Of a DNA stretch of 35,683 nucleotides, positions 15,954 through 24,761 are shown in pieces. A program made the translations under genes and the position numbers. The notes beneath the pieces were generated by a model. That model saw only the letters and a list, made by a program, of their open reading frames with translations, was not told the DNA's origin and ran no database searches. Source of the DNA: SSSZ01 sp036732025 (lineage in GTDB: Bacteria > Pseudomonadota > Gammaproteobacteria > Burkholderiales > Rhodocyclaceae); contig DAINDE010000041.1 in the NCBI GenBank assembly GCA_036732025.1, forward strand, positions 1-35,683, given 5' to 3'. Numbering within the stretch: the stretch's first letter is position 1; each line of letters begins with the position of its first letter.

Positions 15954-16280
15954 GTGAAACCCGCAATCCTCCTCGCCACGCTGGCCGCCATCGGCGGTGC
16001 GCCAGGCGCCCGGGCGGCCGACGACGCCGCCGCCGAAGCCCTCGCCCGCAAGAGCGGCTGCTTCAAGTGCCATGCCATCGACAAGAAGAAGGATGGCCCC
16101 CCGTACAAGGAAATCGCCGCCAAATACAAGGGCAAGGGCGACGCCGAACAGAAGCTGATCACCCACGTGACGACCTCGCCCAAGGTGAAGGTGGACGGCA
16201 ACGAGGAAGAGCACGAACAACTGAAGACCAAGGACGCCGGGGAAATCAGGAACGTGGTCCAGTGGATTCTCAGCCGTTAG
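15954..16280 (+). CDS. Periplasmic monoheme cytochrome c without a methionine ligand
   Basis: 108 residues from the GTG at 15954, with a GGAG site eight bases upstream and a signal peptide ending GARAAD. The c551/c552-like core is clear: CFKCH (36-40), KKDGPPYKEIAAKYKGK, and the C-terminal helix EIRNVVQWILSR. The mature chain has no methionine at all; the only other histidines are H71 (ITHVTTSP) and H87 (EEEHEQL), so the sixth heme ligand is probably His or absent. It is first in the operon ahead of the decaheme cytochrome, the place of a periplasmic shuttle such as MtoD in Fe(II) oxidisers. Confidence 0.92.
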   Translation: MKPAILLATLAAIGGAPGARAADDAAAEALARKSGCFKCHAIDKKKDGPPYKEIAAKYKGKGDAEQKLITHVTTSPKVKVDGNEEEHEQLKTKDAGEIRNVVQWILSR

Positions 16281-16307
16281 AAATGTGACCGATCAAGGAA
16301 ACCAGGA

Positions 16308-17309
16308 ATGAAAGCAACCAGGGGGATTTTGGCGGGAGGCGTCCCGGGATTGGGAAGCGCTCTCATGACGTTTGTCGGGGCGCTGGCCCTGGCCGCGGCG
16401 ACCCTGACGATCGCCGCCCCGGCCCAGGCCGCAGAGGGGAAGGGAGATTCCAGGCGCGGCATCGTCCTCGAGGGCGATGCCAAATGCACGCGCTGCCATG
16501 ATGAGAATGAAAGCAACCCCGTTCTCAGTATCGGGAAAACCCGCCACGGCACCCGCGCCGATGGCCGCCTGCCCTCCTGCGTAGGCTGCCACGGCGAGAG
16601 CGAGACCCATATCAACAAGCCTGCCGGCCAGAAAGAGCGGCCGAAGCCCGCCTTCCCCTTCGGCAAGCTGACCGCCAACGACATCAACGGCCACAACGAG
16701 GTGTGCAACAGCTGCCACAAGGGCGGCAAGTTCATCCACTGGCCGGGCAGCACCCACGCCGCCCGCGACGTGCCGTGCACCTCCTGCCACCAGCTCCACA
16801 CTGAACATGACAAGGTACGCGACCGGCAGAACCAGCCCGAGGTTTGCTTCACCTGCCACAAGGATCAGCGCGTCCTGGTGAACAAGCCGTCCCATCACCC
16901 CATCGTCGAGGGCAAGGTGACCTGTTCCGACTGCCACGCCTCCCACGGTTCCGCCGGCCCCAAGCTGATGCAACGGAAGAGTGTCGCCGACACCTGCTTC
17001 CAGTGCCACATGGAGAAGCGCGGTCCCTTCGTGCGCAAGCACGAGCCGGCCGAGGACTGCACCATCTGCCACAACCCCCACGGCTCGGCCATCGACAACC
17101 TGTTGAAGACCCGCCCGCCCTTCCTCTGCCAGCAGTGCCACGAACCGTCGACCCACCAGGGCCGGGTTCCCGGCTTCACCAACGGCACCAGCAACGCCAA
17201 CCTGAACAAGGGCATCACCCTGGGGCGCTCCTGCCTGAACTGCCACACCAACATCCACGGCTCCAACAATCCGGCCAACGTGGGGAACGAGCGGACCTTC
17301 CGCCGCTGA
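16308..17309 (+). CDS. mtoA: Decaheme c-type cytochrome, MtrA/MtoA/PioA family
   Basis: 333 residues with a signal peptide ending near PAQAAE. Ten CXXCH sites: CTRCH (60-64), CVGCH, CNSCH, CTSCH, CFTCH, CSDCH, CFQCH, CTICH, CQQCH and CLNCH (309-313). The family patterns (CHKGGKFIHWPGSTHAARDVPCTSCHQ, in two halves; KSVADTCFQCH; ICHNPHGS) identify a DmsE/MtrA-type protein. It forms a heme wire inside the barrel encoded next door, moving electrons across the outer membrane. Direction (Fe(II) oxidation as in Mto/Pio, or metal reduction as in Mtr) cannot be read from sequence; the absence of an MtrC-like gene favours the Mto/Pio type. Confidence 0.95.
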   Translation: MKATRGILAGGVPGLGSALMTFVGALALAAATLTIAAPAQAAEGKGDSRRGIVLEGDAKCTRCHDENESNPVLSIGKTRHGTRADGRLPSCVGCHGESETHINKPAGQKERPKPAFPFGKLTANDINGHNEVCNSCHKGGKFIHWPGSTHAARDVPCTSCHQLHTEHDKVRDRQNQPEVCFTCHKDQRVLVNKPSHHPIVEGKVTCSDCHASHGSAGPKLMQRKSVADTCFQCHMEKRGPFVRKHEPAEDCTICHNPHGSAIDNLLKTRPPFLCQQCHEPSTHQGRVPGFTNGTSNANLNKGITLGRSCLNCHTNIHGSNNPANVGNERTFRR

Positions 17310-17324
17310 TCGAGGGAGAACGCG

Positions 17325-19490
17325 ATGCACAAGCACATTCGGCAAGACTTCGGCGGCAGCGCCCCCACCGCCCTCGGCCTCGCCCTGGCCATGGCCTTCG
17401 CCGGCGCCGCCCGGGCCGACGAAAACGATGCCGTGGCCCGGCTGACCCAGCCCGAGAGCTCCGTCACCCTCGGCCTCGGCCATGTCAGCGGCGACAGCCG
17501 GCATTTCGGCATCTACGGCGGCCAGGGCGGGGAAGGCACCCTCGGCTTCGGCGCTTTTTCCATCGTCAACCGGGACGACGCCAGCGGCACCTGGTTCCGC
17601 GCCCAGGGCCGCAGCATGGGCCGGGACAACGCCGAGCTGCGTCTCGAACACGAACGGCAGGGCCACTGGCAGTACTTCCTGGAACTGGACCAGATGACCC
17701 GGACCTCCCCCTACGAGGTCTACAGCCGCCTACAGGGCTTCGGCAGCAACGATCTTGCCTATCCGGCGACGGCCGGGGCCCAGAGCCGGGCCACCACACG
17801 GCTTCCCGACGTCAAGACTGAGCGCCTCGGCGCCCGGCTCGGCCTCACCCACCTGTTCAGCCCCGAACTGGAAATCCGGGTCCTGTTCCAGAACGTGGAC
17901 AAGAAGGGCGAACGCCTCTTCGGCCGCGGCACGCCGTCGGTGGAGGAATTCCTGGCGGAACCGATCAACTCGGTCACCCGCCAGCTCGACGTGGCCCTCA
18001 ACTACACCGGCGAGCGCTTCCAGTTGTCCGGCGCCTACTACGGCTCCTGGTACCAGAACGCCGACAGCCAGTTGAACGTCGCCGGCGGCAATTCGTCCCT
18101 GCGCCTGGCCGCCGGCCCGAACCTTCCCTTCTCGGCCATCGCCCTGCCCCCGGACAATTTCGCCCATCAGATCGACGTCACGGGGGGCTACCAGTTCACC
18201 CACACCACCCGGGGCAATTTCACCGTCGCCTATACCCAGGCCCGGCAGTTCGACAGTTTCATCTCGGTCCCGGCGCCGACCTCCGGCGGCCTGCCGGCGG
18301 GTGGCCTCAACCTGTCCGGGCGCAGCAACCTGGGCGGCAAGCTGGACACCACCCTGGTCAACCTGGGGCTCACCTCCCGCCCCCTCAAGGACCTCTTCCT
18401 CCTCGGCAGCTACCGCTACGAGGACCGCCACGACCAGACTGCCGTCGCCCGCTACATCAACGTGACCTTTCCCCCCAACGCCAGCACCGACGGCTTCAAC
18501 GAGCCGCGCTCCCTCACCGTCAGGACCGGCAAACTGGAGGCCAGCTACCAGTTGCCCCAGGGTTACCGCCTGACCGCCGGGCTGGAGAACGAGGAGAAGG
18601 AACGCTCGGTGGCGGGCGTCCGTGTCGTCGGCTACCGCGACAGGACCACCGAGGCCTCCTACCGCCTGGAGCTGAAGCGGGCCATTTCCGAATCGGTCAA
18701 CGGCGCCATCGCCTACATCCACAGCGACCGCACCGGCTCCGCCTACCGCCCCCTGCAGCGGATCAACGCCAGCGGCCCGGTCGCCAATTCCTACTCCAAC
18801 CGCCTGCAGCCCCTCTACATCGCCGACCGCGACCGTGACCGGGTACGTCTCTTCGCCGACTGGACGCCGGCGGACCCGCTCACCCTGCAGTTCGCCCTGG
18901 AAGACTCCCGCGACAGTTACGGCCGGGGCCGCGACGCCAGCAACCTGGGCGCCCGCTCCGGCGGCGCCCGCCTCTACTCCGTGGACGCCAGCTGGACCAT
19001 CAGCGAGCGCTGGCGGGCCAACGCCTGGGTTTCCCGCAGCGAGACCTGGATGAACCAGGCGGACTGCGTGGCGCCGGCCTCGGCCACCGCCGTCTGCTCC
19101 ACCGCCAGCTACTGGACGGCGGCCCTCACCAACCACGTCGATGCCATCGGCGTCGGTGTCCGCGGCAGGGTGACGGGCACCATCGACATCGGCGCCGACG
19201 CCATGGTCTCCCGGGACAAGAGCGTCCACCGCTTGGCCGGCGCCGCCGCCTCCCTGCCCGACATCCGCTACGACCAGGCCACCCTGCGCTTCTTCGGCCG
19301 TTACGCCATAGAAAAGGACACCAGTCTGCGCATCGACTACGTTTTCGACCATCGGCGCAACGACGACTGGACCTGGAACGGCACCCCCGCTTCCGGGCCC
19401 TTCGTCTACACCGACGGCACCTACCTCTACCAGCGGCCGGAGGACAAGGTCCATTTCATCGGCCTGTCCGTCAGCCACGCTTTCCGCTGA
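17325..19490 (+). CDS. mtoB: Outer-membrane beta-barrel, MtrB/MtoB/PioB family
   Basis: 721 residues with a signal peptide ending ARADEN. Alternating amphipathic strands run to a C-terminal strand VHFIGLSVSHAFR that ends in an aromatic-x pair, as BAM substrates do. Family features include SVTLGLGHVSGDSRHFGIYGG near the N-terminus and repeated YRLELKRAISESVNGAIAY-type strands (given in part). The N-terminal CXXC of Shewanella MtrB is absent; the only cysteine pair is in a late loop (DCVAPASATAVC). It sheathes the decaheme cytochrome encoded 15 bases upstream. Confidence 0.93.
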   Translation: MHKHIRQDFGGSAPTALGLALAMAFAGAARADENDAVARLTQPESSVTLGLGHVSGDSRHFGIYGGQGGEGTLGFGAFSIVNRDDASGTWFRAQGRSMGRDNAELRLEHERQGHWQYFLELDQMTRTSPYEVYSRLQGFGSNDLAYPATAGAQSRATTRLPDVKTERLGARLGLTHLFSPELEIRVLFQNVDKKGERLFGRGTPSVEEFLAEPINSVTRQLDVALNYTGERFQLSGAYYGSWYQNADSQLNVAGGNSSLRLAAGPNLPFSAIALPPDNFAHQIDVTGGYQFTHTTRGNFTVAYTQARQFDSFISVPAPTSGGLPAGGLNLSGRSNLGGKLDTTLVNLGLTSRPLKDLFLLGSYRYEDRHDQTAVARYINVTFPPNASTDGFNEPRSLTVRTGKLEASYQLPQGYRLTAGLENEEKERSVAGVRVVGYRDRTTEASYRLELKRAISESVNGAIAYIHSDRTGSAYRPLQRINASGPVANSYSNRLQPLYIADRDRDRVRLFADWTPADPLTLQFALEDSRDSYGRGRDASNLGARSGGARLYSVDASWTISERWRANAWVSRSETWMNQADCVAPASATAVCSTASYWTAALTNHVDAIGVGVRGRVTGTIDIGADAMVSRDKSVHRLAGAAASLPDIRYDQATLRFFGRYAIEKDTSLRIDYVFDHRRNDDWTWNGTPASGPFVYTDGTYLYQRPEDKVHFIGLSVSHAFR

Positions 19491-19508
19491 CGCCCCGGAG
19501 ACTCCCCC

Positions 19509-21170
19509 ATGCCTGCCTTCTATCGCAAGCGGATCTGGCCCCTGCTGGCGCGCCTGTACAACGTCAGGATCTGGGTGCGCCTGGTGGGCTGCATCGCCGC
19601 CATGCTCTGCCTGGCCTGGGGCGGCATGATCGCCCTCACCGCCCACCAGCAGCGGGAACTGGCCCTGCACCAGGCCCACGACCTGGCGGCCAGCGTGAAC
19701 CAGATGACCATGGCCAACCTCCTCTTCATGAAGGTCACCAAGACCATCAAGAAGCGGCATATCTATTACGACCAGGTGCGCCAGTCGGAGGCGGTCAAGG
19801 ACCTGCGCATCCTGCGCGGCCCCGTCGTGGTCCACGAGATGGGCGACGGCGACGACATCGCCATGAACCCCAACGCGCTGGAAAAGCAGGTCCTGCAGAG
19901 CGGCAAGCCACTTTACCGGGAGGCCGAGGATCCCCAGCACGGCCATGTGCTGATCGCCATCTTTCCGGCCGTCGCCTCCCACAACTACCTGGGCCGGGAC
20001 TGCCTGGAGTGTCACGAGGAAGCCAGGGAAGGCGACATCCTCGGCGCCGTGTCCATGAAGATTTCCCTGGCCGACCTGGACGAGACGGTGCGCGACTCCC
20101 GCATGAGCCTCCTCGCCGCCACGGTGATGATCTCGGTGCCGCTGCTCATCTTCATCTACGTCTTCGTGCGCAGCTTCGTCACCGTCCCCCTGGCGGTGAT
20201 GGCGGACAATCTCAAGGCCATCGCCGGCGGCGAGGGCGACCTGCGCAGCCGCCTGCCGGTGCACGGCAGCGATGAGGTGGGCGAGGCTTCCGCCGCCTTC
20301 AATGCCATGATGGGCAAGCTGCAGGGCCTGATCGCCCACGTCAATGGCACCGCCCGCCAGGTGGCCGACTCGGCCCGCACCCTCAGGTCCATCAGCGACG
20401 AGGTGGCCCGCGGCTCCAATGCCCAGGCCAGGGAATCGGAAAACGCCGCCCACTCCCTGGACGAAATCGCCTCCGCCGTCGCCAGCGTCAGCCACGCCTG
20501 CGCCGAGGTGCAGAGCCTCTCCCGCGAAAGCCAGCGCCGTAACGGCGAGGGCATGGACAGCCTGGGCAACCTGCAGAACCAGATCAGCCGGGTCGAGCAG
20601 GCGGTGGGCGACATTGCGCAGACCGTGGAACGTTTCGTCACCAGTACCGGCGCCATCGTCAAGATGACCCAGGAAGTGAAGGACATCGCCGACCAGACCA
20701 ACCTGCTGGCCCTCAATGCCGCCATCGAGGCGGCCCGGGCCGGCGACCTCGGCCGCGGCTTCGCCGTCGTCGCCGACGAGGTGCGCAAACTGGCGGAAAA
20801 ATCGAACCGCTCCGCCGTCCAGATCGACTCCATCACCCGCTCCCTGGGCACCGAATCCGAGCACGTCCGCGACGCCATCCGCAGCGGCCTCCACGTGCTC
20901 TCCTCCAGCCACGGTTCCATGGCGACCGTCGCCAACGTCCTCGACGCCGCCTCCGGACTGGTGGACCAGGTCGCCACGGGCATGACCGACGTCCACGGCG
21001 CCACCGAGCAGCAGGAGCAGGCCGCCGGCCTGGCCTCGGCCCAGGTGGACGCCATTGCCGGCCTGGCCAGGCAAAACACCCAGGCCATCGACGCCATGAA
21101 CCATTCGATGCAGGAGCTCGACGCCCTGGCCCAGAGCCTGGAACGGGAGCTGGGACGCTTCAAGACCTAG
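19509..21170 (+). CDS. Methyl-accepting chemotaxis protein with a periplasmic heme-c motif
   Basis: 553 residues. TM1 at ~24-45; periplasmic sensor to ~198 containing YLGRDCLECHEEAREGDILG with CXXCH at 165-169, typical of Tll0287-like/DUF3365 heme sensors; TM2 at ~200-220; HAMP at ~222-275; then a coiled-coil signalling domain with the conserved hairpin QTNLLALNAAIEAARAG and GRGFAVVADEVRKLA. No C-terminal CheR pentapeptide is seen. It should couple heme redox state or a bound gas to flagellar or pilus behaviour (energy taxis). It lies 18 bases after the porin gene, so taxis and outer-membrane electron transfer would be co-expressed. Confidence 0.93.
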   Translation: MPAFYRKRIWPLLARLYNVRIWVRLVGCIAAMLCLAWGGMIALTAHQQRELALHQAHDLAASVNQMTMANLLFMKVTKTIKKRHIYYDQVRQSEAVKDLRILRGPVVVHEMGDGDDIAMNPNALEKQVLQSGKPLYREAEDPQHGHVLIAIFPAVASHNYLGRDCLECHEEAREGDILGAVSMKISLADLDETVRDSRMSLLAATVMISVPLLIFIYVFVRSFVTVPLAVMADNLKAIAGGEGDLRSRLPVHGSDEVGEASAAFNAMMGKLQGLIAHVNGTARQVADSARTLRSISDEVARGSNAQARESENAAHSLDEIASAVASVSHACAEVQSLSRESQRRNGEGMDSLGNLQNQISRVEQAVGDIAQTVERFVTSTGAIVKMTQEVKDIADQTNLLALNAAIEAARAGDLGRGFAVVADEVRKLAEKSNRSAVQIDSITRSLGTESEHVRDAIRSGLHVLSSSHGSMATVANVLDAASGLVDQVATGMTDVHGATEQQEQAAGLASAQVDAIAGLARQNTQAIDAMNHSMQELDALAQSLERELGRFKT

Positions 21171-21198
21171 CCCGACTCACCACGACAAGAACGCCACC

Positions 21199-21981
21199 GT
21201 GCCCCCCACCCTGGAAAATACCGAACGGCGCAAGCGCCGCGACCCGCAGATCGTTGTGTGGGACCGCGCCGTCCGCGTCGGCCACTGGCTCCTCGCCTTC
21301 GCCTTCGCCACCCTCTACCTGCAATACCGGAAATTCCCCCTCCATCCCTATGCCGGCTACGGCGTCTGCGCGGTGGTCGCCTTCCGCATCTTCTGGGGCT
21401 TCCGGGGGCCGGGCGCCGCCCGCTTCTCCAGCTTCTGCTTCTCGCCGCGGGCGATGTTGCGCTATCTCGCCAACGCCCTCCAGGGCCACGCGGAATACCA
21501 TTTCAGCCACAACCCCCTGGGCGCGGCGATGGTCCATGCCCTCCTCGCCACCCTCCTCGCCAACTGCCTGCTGGGCATGCTCGCCTACAGCGCCGGCCAG
21601 CAACTGGGGCCGTTCGGGGCCCTTGTCCCCGATGCCTGGGAAGACACCCTGGTGCCCATCCATGCCTGGCTGGGCCACGCCACCGCCGTCCTCGTCGCCC
21701 TGCACCTGGCCGGCGTCCTCTGGGCCGCCCGCCTGCACCGGGAGAACTACGTCCTGGCCATGCTCAACGGCATCCGGCGCATTCCCCGCGCCATGGCCAT
21801 CCCGGAAGGCGTCGCCCTGGCGCCCCCCGCCGGCGGCGACGGCCTGCGCCGACGCCTGGCGGGCTGGCTGGGACGGCGTCCCATGCTGGGATCGATCCTC
21901 CTCATGGCGGCCATCGTCGGCAGCGCGCTGCCCCTCATCGAAGCGCTGGTCCGCCTCAACCGCATCCTTCCCGCTTACTGA
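21199..21981 (+). CDS. Cytochrome b561-type di-heme membrane protein
   Basis: 260 residues from a GTG at 21199. Four transmembrane helices with paired histidines fit the bacterial b561 family: H29 (VRVGHWLLAF), H49 (PLHPYAGYG), H113 (MVHALLATLL), and H155/H160/H169 (PIHAWLGHATAVLVALHLAG). The family signature VWDRAVRVGHW begins the domain. A further hydrophobic helix closes the C-terminus. Last gene of the plus-strand operon; a good candidate for exchanging electrons between the quinone pool and periplasmic cytochromes, since no CymA-like quinol dehydrogenase is encoded in the window. That role is inferred. Confidence 0.9.
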   Translation: MPPTLENTERRKRRDPQIVVWDRAVRVGHWLLAFAFATLYLQYRKFPLHPYAGYGVCAVVAFRIFWGFRGPGAARFSSFCFSPRAMLRYLANALQGHAEYHFSHNPLGAAMVHALLATLLANCLLGMLAYSAGQQLGPFGALVPDAWEDTLVPIHAWLGHATAVLVALHLAGVLWAARLHRENYVLAMLNGIRRIPRAMAIPEGVALAPPAGGDGLRRRLAGWLGRRPMLGSILLMAAIVGSALPLIEALVRLNRILPAY

Positions 21982-21991
21982 GCCGCCGGGC

Positions 21992-22008
21992 GGCCGGCAT
22001 GTCCGGCC
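21992..22008. terminator. Possible hairpin between convergent operons
   Basis: GGCCGG (21992-21997), CATGT loop, CCGGCC (22003-22008) in the 51-base gap between two converging operons. A perfect six-base-pair stem but no following T-run, so Rho-independent function is uncertain. Confidence 0.3.
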
Positions 22009-22032
22009 CGAGGCCGGCGCGGCGAAACGTTC

Positions 22033-23946
22033 TCAGGAACGCCCCTTCTCCGTCTTCTCCGCCTTGCCGCTGGCCCGGGCCTTCACCACCCGGGCCTTTT
22101 CCTGGTCCAGCCTGGCGCGCCATTCCCAGACGGCGGCTTCCGCCTTGCGCCGGTAGGGATCCTCCGGGGCCGCCCGGTGCAGGTAGGTTTCCATGGCCTG
22201 CATGGCGCCGAAAGTGTCATTGAGTCCTTCCAGGGCCAGCGCCAGGCCGTAGTAGCCGTTGATCTGGTCCCGGCGCAGAGTGGTGGCCTCGTCGAAGAAA
22301 TCCCGGGCGGCGGCGTGCCGACCCAGGCCGAGGAGGGCGAAGCCGGCATTGACATAGGCCTCGGGCATCTGCGGCGCCAGCTCGATGACCCGGTGGAAGG
22401 CCGCCAGGGCATGCTCGTATTCCTTGCTGTGCAGCATGACGACGCCCTGGGCGAAGCGCAGCTCGATTTCCGCCTTGCGCTTTTCCGCCACGTGGCCGTC
22501 CGCCTTCATGGTGCCGACGGCGGGCAGGGTCGGCAGCCACTCCAGCAGGAGGCCGCCGAGGAGGACGACGCTGCTGGTGATGGCCAGGGCGCGAAAGCGC
22601 ACGTCGCGCCGGGCCGGCGCCGCCTTGCCGCCGTCGTCCCGGGGGCGGCGCAGGGCGGCGAAGGCGCGGCCGACGAAGAGCAGCACCGACCCCAGGGCGA
22701 GGAAACCGCCGATGCCGGCCAACCCCATGGCCACCAGGTAGGCCGGGTCGCCCTGCAGCAATTCGGCGTGGGGCGCCTTGCGCGGCACGCCGAGGAAGCC
22801 CGACCAGGCCAGCCCCGCCACCAGGATGGCGACCCCCAGGCCATAGACCAGGGGCAGCCGTGCCCAGCGCCGGCCAGCGGGCAAGCCGGCGCAGAAGGCG
22901 CCGCCGTCCTGCACCACCATGGCCAGGTAGGCCAGGGTCACGGCGCCGACGGTACCGTGGTAGTGGGCGGGCACCGAGGTGGTGGCGTTGCCCTGGATGG
23001 TGGTGCCCACCAGGCAGCCGAGGGCGTACAGGGCCATCGAAGCAAAGAGGCCGCCCTCGGCGGCGCTGAAGCCGGCATCGCGGCGGTGCCGCCAGGCGCC
23101 GAGGAGCAGGCCGCCGCCGACGAGCAGCGGCGCCGGCCAGGTGGCCCAGCGCATGAGGTCGGTGTAGCCCTGGCGGTGGGCGGCGCTGCCGATGTCCTCG
23201 TGCAGGGAGAAATGGAGCCCCCCCAGGGTGGCCAGCGCAGTGGCCGCCAGCAGCCAGGGCAGCAGGCGGCCGAGGGCGGGCACCGCGGCCAGGAAGCGCC
23301 GGCCCAGCAGTAGCCAGGCGGCGAGCATGAAGAGGCCATGCACGAACTGCAGCAGGTGGCCGGTGCCCCAGAGCTGGTCGTCCAGGGTGACCGGCAGGAT
23401 GAGGCGGGAAGCGGCCGCCCGCTCCTGGTCGATGAAGAAGATGGCGGCGGCGACGACGACCGCCAGCACCGCCCAGCACGCCGCCAGGGCGGGCGCCGTC
23501 GCCGCCCGCCCGCCGCCGGACAGGGAGAGCAGGCCGGTGGCGACGACGGCGATCAGGAATCCCGCCAGCCCGGCGAGGAAGACCGGGCTGTCGAGGACGG
23601 GCAGGTAGTTGGCGAGGACCGGCGGCGGTCCGCCGAGGAAGGGCGCCAGGACCATGGCGGCGACGCTGAGGGCGGCGACCGCCAGGGCTCCCCAGCCGGC
23701 CCCGCCGGCCCGCTCCCGCAACAGGGTCCAGGCGCCGGCCGCGGCGGCGAGGAACCAGACGACGACGCCCAGGTTCACGTGCAGGACCAGGGCGGTGCGG
23801 AAGAAACCGCCCCCCAGGCCGAGGAAAGGCGTGCGCGCCGCCACCAGGACGATGGCCAGGAGAGCCGAGGCGCCGAGGGCGAAGAGGGCCAGGGCGAACC
23901 AGGCCCGCGCCAGGCTGCGGGCGGAGGTCTGCGGCAGCAGGCTCAT
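22033..23946 (-). CDS. Heme-copper-oxidase-like membrane protein fused to a C-terminal TPR domain
   Basis: 637 residues. About twelve hydrophobic helices occupy 15-475. Histidines fall where heme-copper oxidases and NO reductases have ligands: H56 (VLHVNLGVVVWF), H197 (WGTGHLLQFVH), H245/H249 (GGLHFSLHE), and an H328-x-H330 pair in VPAHYHGTVGAVTLAYLA resembling the helix-X HxH. The Tyr-bearing HPEVY motif is absent, as in cbb3/NOR-like branches. Residues ~490-600 form TPR-like repeats (AEIELRFAQGVVMLHSKEYEHALAAF; PEAYVNAGFALLGLGRHAAA, quoted in part), then a Lys-rich tail. No subunit II is encoded nearby. It overlaps ccsA by four bases. Function unknown. Confidence 0.75.
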   Translation of the reverse strand: MSLLPQTSARSLARAWFALALFALGASALLAIVLVAARTPFLGLGGGFFRTALVLHVNLGVVVWFLAAAAGAWTLLRERAGGAGWGALAVAALSVAAMVLAPFLGGPPPVLANYLPVLDSPVFLAGLAGFLIAVVATGLLSLSGGGRAATAPALAACWAVLAVVVAAAIFFIDQERAAASRLILPVTLDDQLWGTGHLLQFVHGLFMLAAWLLLGRRFLAAVPALGRLLPWLLAATALATLGGLHFSLHEDIGSAAHRQGYTDLMRWATWPAPLLVGGGLLLGAWRHRRDAGFSAAEGGLFASMALYALGCLVGTTIQGNATTSVPAHYHGTVGAVTLAYLAMVVQDGGAFCAGLPAGRRWARLPLVYGLGVAILVAGLAWSGFLGVPRKAPHAELLQGDPAYLVAMGLAGIGGFLALGSVLLFVGRAFAALRRPRDDGGKAAPARRDVRFRALAITSSVVLLGGLLLEWLPTLPAVGTMKADGHVAEKRKAEIELRFAQGVVMLHSKEYEHALAAFHRVIELAPQMPEAYVNAGFALLGLGRHAAARDFFDEATTLRRDQINGYYGLALALEGLNDTFGAMQAMETYLHRAAPEDPYRRKAEAAVWEWRARLDQEKARVVKARASGKAEKTEKGRS

Positions 23947-24761
23947 ACCGCCCCCTTGTGGGGAGAGGTGGAGATGAAGGGCACGCCGAAGAAGGTGAGG
24001 AAGGCGATGACGAAGACGGCGATGACCAGGGCCGAACTCGCCCGCGGCGCCAGGCGGTAGGTGACCCGGGCGTGGAGGGCGAAGCCGAGGACCAGCCAGG
24101 TGATGAAGGCCCAGGTCTCGAGGGGATCCCAGGCCCAGTAGCGGCCCCAGGCGTCCTGGGCCCAGATGGCGCCGGCGATGAGCATGAGGGTCTCGAAGAT
24201 GAAGCCCAGCGCCATGCAGCGGTAGCCGAGTTCATCCAGCCGGTCGTCGGCGGGCAGGCGCTGGAAGGCGCCGGCGCCCCGGGCGGTGCCCCGCAGCAGC
24301 ACGACGCCGGCGAGGCCGACGGCGACGAGGACGGCGCCGAGGAAGACCTTGCCGAAGCCGATGTGGATGTAGAGCCAGGTGGTGTGGTAGGTGGGCGGGA
24401 AGTGGCCGGCCTTGGGGCTGGTCATGAGCAGCCAGCCCATCATGAGGAAGAGGATGGGCATGACCACCGCCGCGCTGGGGCGGATGGCGGGCAGCCGCCA
24501 GTAGGCGATCGTGAAGGCCAGCATCAGGCTCCACACGTTGCTGGAGAGGATTTCGAAGAGGGTGATGAAGGGGCCGTGACCGAGGCGCTCCCAGCGCAGG
24601 GCGAGGGAGGCGGTGTGGCAGAGGAGGCCGAGGACCATCAGGGCGAGGATGAGCCGGCCCCAGTTCTTCCGCAGCACGACGCCGCCGATGGCGCCGGACC
24701 CGGCGAGGACGTAGGCCACGACGGCGGCCCACAACAGTTGAACTTCAAGCGCTGCCGACAT
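23943..24761 (-). CDS. ccsA: CcsA/ResC-type cytochrome c assembly protein (System II)
   Basis: 272 residues from an ATG at 24761 that overlaps the end of resB by 17 bases. Multiple membrane helices surround the WWD heme-binding motif WGRYWAWDPLETWAF (~205-219). Flanking histidines H49 (LLCHTASLALRW), H133 (YIHIGFGK) and H230 (FALHARVTYRL) fit the heme ligands of the CcsA/CcmC/CcmF superfamily. With ResB it forms the System II synthetase that exports heme and attaches it to CXXCH. Placement immediately after an 11-heme cytochrome gene and resB suggests a ligase dedicated to this cluster. Confidence 0.93.
   Translation of the reverse strand: MSAALEVQLLWAAVVAYVLAGSGAIGGVVLRKNWGRLILALMVLGLLCHTASLALRWERLGHGPFITLFEILSSNVWSLMLAFTIAYWRLPAIRPSAAVVMPILFLMMGWLLMTSPKAGHFPPTYHTTWLYIHIGFGKVFLGAVLVAVGLAGVVLLRGTARGAGAFQRLPADDRLDELGYRCMALGFIFETLMLIAGAIWAQDAWGRYWAWDPLETWAFITWLVLGFALHARVTYRLAPRASSALVIAVFVIAFLTFFGVPFISTSPHKGAV

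Noticed and set aside
17730..21104. Open frame of over 1100 codons on the minus strand, antisense to the MtoB-like and chemoreceptor genes
   Set aside because: High GC with strong third-position bias keeps antisense frames open; the translation is Gly/Val/Ala/Asp-rich with no domain, and the plus-strand genes have clear homology.
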